The notes beneath the pieces are model-generated. The model made no database searches, was not told where the DNA came from, and worked only from the letters and a program-made list of their open reading frames with translations. The position numbers were made by a program, and so were the translations under genes. Of a stretch of DNA of 38,451 bases, positions 33,101-38,451 are shown piece after piece (position 1 is the first letter of the stretch; each line of letters begins with the position of its first letter). Where the stretch lies: assembly GCA_009731375.1 (NCBI GenBank), contig BJOX01000174.1:461560-500010 (forward strand). Direction: 5' to 3'. Origin of the DNA: Paulinella micropora. Its lineage: Eukaryota > Cercozoa > Imbricatea > Euglyphida.

Positions 33101-33597
33101 TAGTCGACACGGATGCATCTAAGTTTGCGATTGGCGCGGTGCTGCAACAGGAAGATGAGGAGAAAAAGTTGCGCCCGATCATGTTTATTAGTAGAAAGCT
33201 GTGTGCGGCGGAGCGAAATTACTGCACGCGACAGAGAGAGGCGTTGGCAGTAGTATGGGCTCTCAAGAGGCTCAGAGAATATCTATGGGGAGGACCTCTA
33301 TTCACGGTTAGGACCGATCATCACAACCTTCTTTGGTTGATGAATCATGAACAAACCGGCCGTTTGGCGCGGTGGCAAGCTTTCTTGTCATGTTTCAATT
33401 TCACGATGGTCTATTTACCGGGAAAGCGAAACGTAGTCGCTGATAGCCTTTCTAGGCTAGAGTTTCAGTCGGAGGTGTCGGCTCTCGTATCATCAGTGGA
33501 AATGATAGATCTGTCCACGGACAAGGTGTACGAGGTAAGCCACATAGAGGCGATGCAGATGGCAAGAGGCGTTCGATATGACCGCACAGGTCTATGA
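30163..33597 (+). CDS. pol: Pol: protease, reverse transcriptase, RNase H
   Basis: Same frame as gag; the first ATG is at 30238 and there is no stop from 30163. A retropepsin-like region has DTMA at residue 169 (from 30238) where DTGA or DSGA is usual, and the later segment LYVVPDYHGSILLSYDQLAT fits the family's C-terminal half. RT shows DLKNGFWQIPL, LPMGLKQAPGLFQ and the catalytic YIDD at about residue 805. RNase H shows DTDAS (about 957), REALAVVWALKRLREYLWG, TDHHNLLWL and VVADSLSR. It ends at TGA 33595, after which the frame continues open into integrase. Confidence 0.93.
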   Translation, partial: REEKREEEKRKKEIKTVLFNPTVTVMPTVAEQDTNGSVPPRREVEGTQPHKPQGKHLLVHPSRANMINDANRKAKKAMEERKPQLKARSPPTKKQRTVPPPKDATVSTVDKCTSSVPDSVKRTLEIPEAPETQEVKLEEKGEERKEDKELELRLKTLEQKKIHVLAASIHRPDALCYTDLFCETLQTTLKVGNDTMANINIVGQKFLNSHRTWVDKNIRKTKGTLKGVGSRTEITGIVTLIFKLKSGRVYRADLYVVPDYHGSILLSYDQLATMGAVIDCAARRVIYGVKNGEKEDINPMTATDSYEAFELSLATERKRLAFVHEATEAYVHPYVTVPDELSWTDNWETEMQAYTVTIPAWDKKSIDDLIVARNEEIICVAKQCPSLARFAEGGGADVHITNGYCYHAKMSDEKREAFVPRRKGRIPDTPEDDIKTFITNFWGDVPTWPRSLTEVKKCLRTLFESNKPYTVILPYNEKAIWAQEIRDRLIDHPIPVPSRKQQLVVACRLGSREQSSAYKRKLRAQDKLKLIPQAFTCFDGFYTRKAPIQYANLIDMLVGLGHDDEPDTVTYERTGLDDLSEEDLSLEEDLAPLKEHKKMSEEDFQAAARKILEEGVGTEREKELLKAKMEAYREIFDPPRAGGVKSEDFTAVIYKIPGAEPSPAPRRANLSIHEAKIAEENVRQLLNEDFIERSTSPIVSQPKIVPKPGGEWRLTINYARVNKVLEEERNPLPTLEEGRRVLRNAKFYSVIDLKNGFWQIPLDEKSRWLTAFVVGMEIYQWKVLPMGLKQAPGLFQKAMQKMLSGQYDDQSEDGFMRRRGQKAGEYAFCYIDDIIVYSNTMEEHIDHLSDVFRRIGAFGLKCNLKKCQLAKTSVTYLGYEISHNRVSISREKREEIMSRQLPKNRTELHSFLAMAQYYSQFIPDWGATRAKLEKMIDFGDFEKWDEEALQAFNTLKDLIYKDPKDGGLVLMMPDFTKPFVVDTDASKFAIGAVLQQEDEEKKLRPIMFISRKLCAAERNYCTRQREALAVVWALKRLREYLWGGPLFTVRTDHHNLLWLMNHEQTGRLARWQAFLSCFNFTMVYLPGKRNVVADSLSRLEFQSEVSALVSSVEMIDLSTDKVYEVSHIEAMQMARGVRYDRTGL

Positions 33598-35988
33598 TAT
33601 AGTCCTCAAGGCCCGGATCAAGGCATATGCTGTGAGGCGCATGTTCTCGAAGACGCTGAGTGGTCTTATGAGGCATACGAGAATGCGAAGGCGAATATAA
33701 AAGAGGAGGAGGAGACGACTGAGGTCTATACTGAACCTCCACAGGAAAATCGAAGCGAGCTTGATGAAGACCCGGAAAGGGTAGGAGTAAGGTTGGAGGA
33801 CGGTACTATCCATCTCGCCTCGCCTACCGCATGGAGGCAGCAGCAGGCGACGGATCCGGAGTTCAAGGAGCTCATAACGTTATACAAGAACCCTAATGAG
33901 CTTAAAAAGACTCCGCAGATCAAAGATCAAATGAAGGAGATGGCGTGGAGAGATGGGCTATTGTGGTACAAGGGCCAGCATGGCAAATTTGCATCACAGC
34001 CTGACAAATGGACTCTCTGGGTACCGGAGAAGTTGAGGCGCTTCATATATGTTGCAGCCCATAACTGCCCCTTACTGGCACATCCGGGTCGACAAAGAAC
34101 TCATTGGTTCATAGCGAGGCGATTTTGGTGGAAAGGAATGAAGGAGGAGATAGACAGAGAAGTAGACGCATGTATCCCATGCAAAACCACAAAGACACCG
34201 TTGAAGGCGAATTTCGGCCTGATCGGTACATTCCCGTTACACGCCGGGATGTTTGAATTCTTACACATCGATCATGTGGGACCTTTCCCCGAATCGGCCG
34301 AAGGGTACAAATACCTTCTTACTGCGATAGATCGAGCCACCAATTATGTCTGGGTTGTTCCTGTTAAGGACGTTACAGGCAAGACAACTGCGGAGGCTCT
34401 GATCGACAGGATCGTCTCGCAGATCGGAGTGCCTAGAAAGATATGTTCTGATCGAGGTTCTGACTTTAATAATGAAGTCATCGACAGACTATCTAAGTAC
34501 TACGGGATGAAATGGCAATATGTTACTGCCTATAACCCGAGAGCGAATGGCAAGATCGAGCGGGTACATAGACCTCTCAAAGCCTCGCTTAAGATGTACT
34601 GTATGAAGAAGGAGAATCAGAGAGCCTGGGTGGAGGCAGCACCTTCATTTGCCTTTGCAATGAACTGTCTACCCTCATCGGCATTAGGAGGAGCCAGGAG
34701 CTCAGTCTCGCCATATCAATTGGTTTACGGCCGAGAGCCTAATATCCCAACCTCGCTTCTGCATCCAAAGGACACTTGGGCAGATGAGGATGAGTTGTTC
34801 GGGATGAGGCTAAGAGCGAAGATGGAGGCGGAGCAAATAGTTGCGGCGCATAGGGAGGCGGAGCGCAGAAAGACTGATGCACAAGGAGTGCGACAAGCGC
34901 ACTTAGATCAAGTCCGTTTCCGGGTTGGGGATATTGTACTCCTGTACCATCCTCAAGTACCCAAGGGGGTTAGCTCTAAGCTGTTTACCCACTGGAAAGG
35001 ACCATACCAGATTATGGAGCAGATGGGACCTCTGAACTATAAGATCAGGGGTAGAGGGAAGGTGCAAATTGTGAATGTTCGAAGGCTGATCAAATATGAC
35101 CCCTTCTTACTCGAGGATGAATCCGTTGAGGAGGCGTTGAAACGGATGAAGGAGGATTTCAAAGAGGTACCGCCTATCAGTAAGGAGGATACCTTAGAGG
35201 AGGAGAATGCCTATCGGGCACCTGTCTCGGAGAAGGAGGAGACCGAGAAGGAGAGCAAGGAAGACTCAAACCGCAAAAGCGCGGCGGGGACTCAGTCTAA
35301 GGCCCCCATAGTCCGCGGCGGTACAAAGGAGAAGTTCACGGAGGCGCAGAGGAGGAGAGCGCAAAATGACCTTATCTTCGACCAACCGAGGAAGGTGGCG
35401 AGATCGACGCGAGCGACGGATGTCCATGGAGGAGGAGAAGAGAAGGACACTAACCCAAACGCGGGTAATGTGGACATTCGACATGCGCGATGGAAGGAAG
35501 GCGAGGCGATTGCGACCATCAAGTGGGTCCGAGACGCTTTTTATCTGTTGAGACCGGCAGAATCTCATGTTGCCGATGACACTCTCTCAGATCTTTATCT
35601 CATGCGAGCTGTGGCGGTCCCGCAGACTACACGGGCAGCGCGGACATCGAAGAGATCCTCAGCAGCAAAAACGATACAACCGGTACTCCATTTCTGGAGA
35701 AGCATGGACCCTGTTGAGGATCCAAAAGCTAGACAATACTTACCGGTATACAAAGACGCGAAAGATCTCGAGACTTGGGATGATACTATTACCCCTCGAG
35801 ACAAAGACCACACTGCGTGGACTATTCAGTCACTGCCTAGGGGAGTGCTTGACATTCCTTTTGACTTATCATTGGGCGCCATCCCTAACAAAATATGGGA
35901 CATTCTTGAGGAGTCAAAGTTTGACTTGACTTTTGTTGGCGGCCCGCCACCTGGCAAAGGGGTTCGCGCAAGGCGACGAAGGCAGTAA
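33598..35988 (+). CDS. int: Integrase region with GPY/F-like module and long C-terminal extension
   Basis: Continues the pol frame; no ATG lies near its start, so it is probably made as part of a longer product or requires readthrough. HHCC zinc region is at about 34050-34185 (AAHNCPLLAHPG ... CIPC). The catalytic triad is D at 34270 (HIDHVGP), D at 34450 (SDRGSDF) and E at 34558 (GKIERVH), a D-x35-E spacing. Next comes FRVGDIVLLYHPQ and WKGPYQIMEQMG, the GPY/F-like module. About 290 residues of charged tail follow, with no chromodomain I can recognise. Ends TAA. Confidence 0.93.
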   Translation, partial: YSPQGPDQGICCEAHVLEDAEWSYEAYENAKANIKEEEETTEVYTEPPQENRSELDEDPERVGVRLEDGTIHLASPTAWRQQQATDPEFKELITLYKNPNELKKTPQIKDQMKEMAWRDGLLWYKGQHGKFASQPDKWTLWVPEKLRRFIYVAAHNCPLLAHPGRQRTHWFIARRFWWKGMKEEIDREVDACIPCKTTKTPLKANFGLIGTFPLHAGMFEFLHIDHVGPFPESAEGYKYLLTAIDRATNYVWVVPVKDVTGKTTAEALIDRIVSQIGVPRKICSDRGSDFNNEVIDRLSKYYGMKWQYVTAYNPRANGKIERVHRPLKASLKMYCMKKENQRAWVEAAPSFAFAMNCLPSSALGGARSSVSPYQLVYGREPNIPTSLLHPKDTWADEDELFGMRLRAKMEAEQIVAAHREAERRKTDAQGVRQAHLDQVRFRVGDIVLLYHPQVPKGVSSKLFTHWKGPYQIMEQMGPLNYKIRGRGKVQIVNVRRLIKYDPFLLEDESVEEALKRMKEDFKEVPPISKEDTLEEENAYRAPVSEKEETEKESKEDSNRKSAAGTQSKAPIVRGGTKEKFTEAQRRRAQNDLIFDQPRKVARSTRATDVHGGGEEKDTNPNAGNVDIRHARWKEGEAIATIKWVRDAFYLLRPAESHVADDTLSDLYLMRAVAVPQTTRAARTSKRSSAAKTIQPVLHFWRSMDPVEDPKARQYLPVYKDAKDLETWDDTITPRDKDHTAWTIQSLPRGVLDIPFDLSLGAIPNKIWDILEESKFDLTFVGGPPPGKGVRARRRRQ

Positions 35989-36792
35989 GTGACATTTTTT
36001 TCTTTTATCACGCGTCGGACATTGAAAGCTGCATGTGGATTAATCTCATAGTGCCCATGTCAGATCATGTCTTATTAAAATATTTTTATACCATTGTTGT
36101 TACTTGGCATTTTTATCGCAACATATGAGTGCGAAGGTCAATCGGCAAATGGATACGACACCGTAGAAGGGGATCGCTTGTGAGTTTAGCGATGGTGTTC
36201 CTGGTACGACCCTGCTTCAAGTATCCAGGGTGATGTTCTCAATAAATGTTCTCATAGTAGACATATTAAATATTTTTTTCTTTGGATATACTTAATATCG
36301 TCATACCAGCACGGTCCGTCTCTACTTGTGTCGGTTTATCGCATGGTCGGGTTCACTCACACCGGCTTTGGATATAGTTATTAGGACTGGCCCCCTAGTA
36401 CTATATTAAGGTAACTGATTGAAAACAAGGGTATGTTATTAAAAGACAATGTATTTACTGATCGGAAGTGTTTTTAGAGAAGGAGAAAAAATTATAATGC
36501 TGCTTTTGTTTAATATTAATACTATTTGTTCTTGACATACTGCCTCAGGATTAAGTTACGGGGGGGACAACGAGTGTGGAAGGAGGAGTTTTTTTATTTA
36601 TTTACAAAAAATGAGGCTAGAGATTTACAGTTGACGCGTGTCTGGTGTATGCGTTTTATTTATCCACTGCACCGTCTATCCGTGGGTTAATGCATTTAGT
36701 TGCAACACCCCGTAGCGTTTGTGCAGAAAAGAAATCAGCAGCTATATGACAAAAATATTGCATATTTCCGTCATAAAAACGGGAAGGGGTAC
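35989..36792 (+). other. Retrotransposon 3' untranslated region with polypurine tract
   Basis: About 800 bases without a gene. The polypurine tract GGGAAGGGG at 36781-36789 lies three bases before the 3' LTR and would prime plus-strand synthesis. Confidence 0.75.
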
Positions 36793-37044
36793 TGTAGGCA
36801 TCACCCCCCGGATAGCCGGTAAAAAGTACAGTTTTTCGGGTGTCAGGTGCACCTAGTTTTTTCCCAGTATTTCAATATCGTTTGGCCGGATTTGACCTAA
36901 TGCCATTTTAACCGTGGTCTGTGGCCGCTTTCTTTTTCGGCTTCACTGAGCTAATATAACGAGACATCATTCTCCTTTGGCCCGGGGATTTGTGTCTGGT
37001 TGTATTACCGACTTTTTATCGAGCTATCTTCAGGGATTGTAACA
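36793..37044 (+). repeat. 3' LTR
   Basis: 252 bases, TGTAGGCATC...GTAACA. It differs from the 5' LTR by three substitutions and CCCGGGG-type expansion of a G run. Confidence 0.92.
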
Positions 37045-37048
37045 TTTC
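37045..37048. repeat. Target-site duplication, right copy
   Basis: TTTC directly after the 3' LTR, matching 26644-26647. Confidence 0.75.
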
Positions 37049-37660
37049 CAGCCCGCAGTCACGTAGTACAGTGACCATAGTTTTTTTAAAACGATTTTGC
37101 AGTTTCTTTGCTGCCCCGCCGGAGGAGTGGTTCTGACTTGATTGAGTTTGGTTTCTCTCTGGTTTTATGATGTTTTACACCAAAACGTATGTACTTTAAT
37201 TTATTTAAATTTCAAAATTAATAATAGTAAGCGAGTCAAATTGCAATTCAAAATTTTTCAAGTTTGCCGGTGAGTGCGGGTGGCACCGGGTCTGTATGTG
37301 AAGCACTAGCCTGAGTAGCTATTAATAAGTGATTAATTAACATGGACAGAGAATGACAGATCCTATCTTATATTACTGTTCTTGCTTTTGTTTTCTTTCA
37401 AAATGAAACATTTTTAAAAATTATGCGAATCATTTTTAAAAGCAATTGGTTACCGTTGCAACCGTTACACGTAAACTGTCTGAGCGAGCAGTTTCCGGTT
37501 GGGCTCTAACTTGGTTGAGGTTGGTTCCTTTTCGTTTTTATGTTGTTTTACATCAAAATGCATGCAACCTAATGTAATTTATCAATTTTAAAATGTCAAG
37601 TTCACATTTCTACATTCAAACTTGACTTGAAATTTTCTAGTTCAAATATGTTTCCGCCTT
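37049..37660. repeat. Right flank with a diverged direct duplication
   Basis: The segment at about 37130-37215 (TCTGACTTGATTGAGTTTGG onward) recurs diverged at about 37485-37590 (TCTAACTTGGTTGAGG onward), both holding a TTTTATG(A/T)TGTTTTACA core. No gene seen. Confidence 0.6.
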
Positions 37661-37788
37661 TTTTTAGGTTTGGGGGGGGGGGGTTCTGTTTATTGTTTGG
37701 GTGTTGTTTTCTGTTGACTTGCATGGCTTTGGTTTTTGTGTTAAAGAGAGAATGTGTGTGATCTGTTTGTTGTTGTTGTCGTTGTTCA

Positions 37789-37821
<33 letters not shown>

Positions 37822-37896
37822 GCTGTTCAATTGATGCTGTTCAATTGTTGTTCAATTGTTGTTGTTCAATTGTTGTTGATGTTGCTGCTGCTGTTG

Positions 37897-37928
<32 letters not shown>

Positions 37929-38003
37929 GTTGTTGTTGGTTTTGTTGGTGTTATTGTTGTTGGTGTTGTTGTTGGTGTTGTTGCTGTTGTTGTTGTTGTT
38001 GTG

Positions 38004-38036
<33 letters not shown>

Positions 38037-38118
38037 GGTGGTGGTGGTGATGTTTTTGTTGTTGTCGATGATGATGCTGATGGTGGTGGTGGTGATATCG
38101 CTATCATTATTATTATTA

Positions 38119-38183
<65 letters not shown>

Positions 38184-38185
38184 TT
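37661..38185 (+). repeat. Poly(G), (GTT)n, (GGT)n and (ATT)n
   Basis: Poly(G) at about 37671-37683, GTT/GGT-rich sequence 37769-38095, (ATT)n 38106-38183. Long open frames here are repeat translations. TTCAATTGTTGTT-type units recur near 37784-37874. Confidence 0.9.
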
Positions 38186-38451
38186 GGGGGGCACCAATAC
38201 ATGGTTGGGTGTCACCGCCACACGGCGGGGTTGGGGCCGTTGGCAGCTTGTTATGAGGGGTACATAATCAGTGCTCCACTGATTCATGAGACGGAAACTT
38301 TTACTGAGAGAAGCTCTCTCACCACGCTCACGGCTCTTGGCTCGGGGTGGCCTCTGGTATCACTCGGGGTGCGGGGGGTGGGGGTTATCTGAGGGAGGGG
38401 GTTGGGCTCAGTGGGTCACTGGACAGGTTGGTTAACTAAACTACTGTCGGT
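38186..38451. other. Unique GC-rich end of the window
   Basis: About 265 bases of complex sequence. No gene supported. Confidence 0.5.

Larger units (their letters stand above)
26648..37044 (+). mobile_element. Ty3/gypsy-type LTR retrotransposon, 10.4 kb
   Basis: Direct LTRs of 248 and 252 bases begin TGTAGGCATC and end GTAACA, flanked by TTTC on both sides. Gag, protease, RT, RNase H and integrase follow in Ty3/gypsy (Metaviridae) order. The whole coding region, 27658-35988, is one frame broken only by TGA at 30160 and 33595. There is no envelope-like frame. LTR divergence is three substitutions and one 4-base indel by eye, so insertion is recent. Whether it is still active is unknown. Confidence 0.93.

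Noticed and set aside
37701-38287. Val- or Ile-rich open frames
   Set aside because: Translations of GTT, GGT and ATT repeats.

Overview
The window is eukaryotic nuclear DNA. It has spliced genes, introns packed with microsatellites, and an intact-looking LTR retrotransposon. Genus is not resolvable from sequence; a microbial eukaryote (protist or alga) is my inference, because a prokaryote-type queuosine enzyme is present beside very repeat-rich introns. Seven runs of N mark assembly gaps: 4900-4978, 11302-11311, 14028-14037, 17417-17687, 19087-19096, 23212-23221 and 25635-25671.

Layout. (1) 1-12486, plus strand: the 3' part of a queH-like gene (epoxyqueuosine reductase), cut into 12 visible exons of 29-153 bases. 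The exons total 705 bases in one open frame (234 codons plus TGA) within 12.5 kb. Introns are mostly tetranucleotide repeats. (2) 12487-14498: no gene seen; one inverted-repeat element and a poly(T) tract. (3) 14499-16077, minus strand, convergent with queH: seven exons of a coiled-coil protein with a basic C-terminus, 5' end unresolved. An isolated ankyrin-repeat exon lies upstream at 16731-16859. (4) 18746-25265, plus strand: an eight-exon gene, 405 codons, with an N-terminal membrane helix, a Ser/Thr-Pro-rich middle and a C-terminal SAP-like helix-extension-helix. Its introns are also microsatellites. (5) 26648-37044: a Ty3/gypsy-type LTR retrotransposon, 10.4 kb, LTRs nearly identical, flanked by a TTTC target duplication. 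Gag, protease-RT-RNase H and integrase lie in one reading frame interrupted by exactly two TGA codons. (6) 37045-38451: AT-rich flank ending in trinucleotide repeats.

The most unusual signal is what I call exon-edge echoes. In both plus-strand genes the intron microsatellites carry repeated, truncated copies of the edge of the neighbouring exon together with its splice site. Echoes upstream of an exon always copy its acceptor edge. Echoes downstream always copy its donor edge. This fits serial tandem duplications across exon-intron borders that survive only when one complete exon remains. One echo (10548-10589) carries two exons already joined without their intron, and one (7658-7687) is inverted.

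The three host genes show no obvious shared pathway. The first would finish queuosine (the modified base at tRNA wobble position 34), the second looks nuclear or structural, and the third looks like a membrane-anchored, possibly nuclear-envelope protein.
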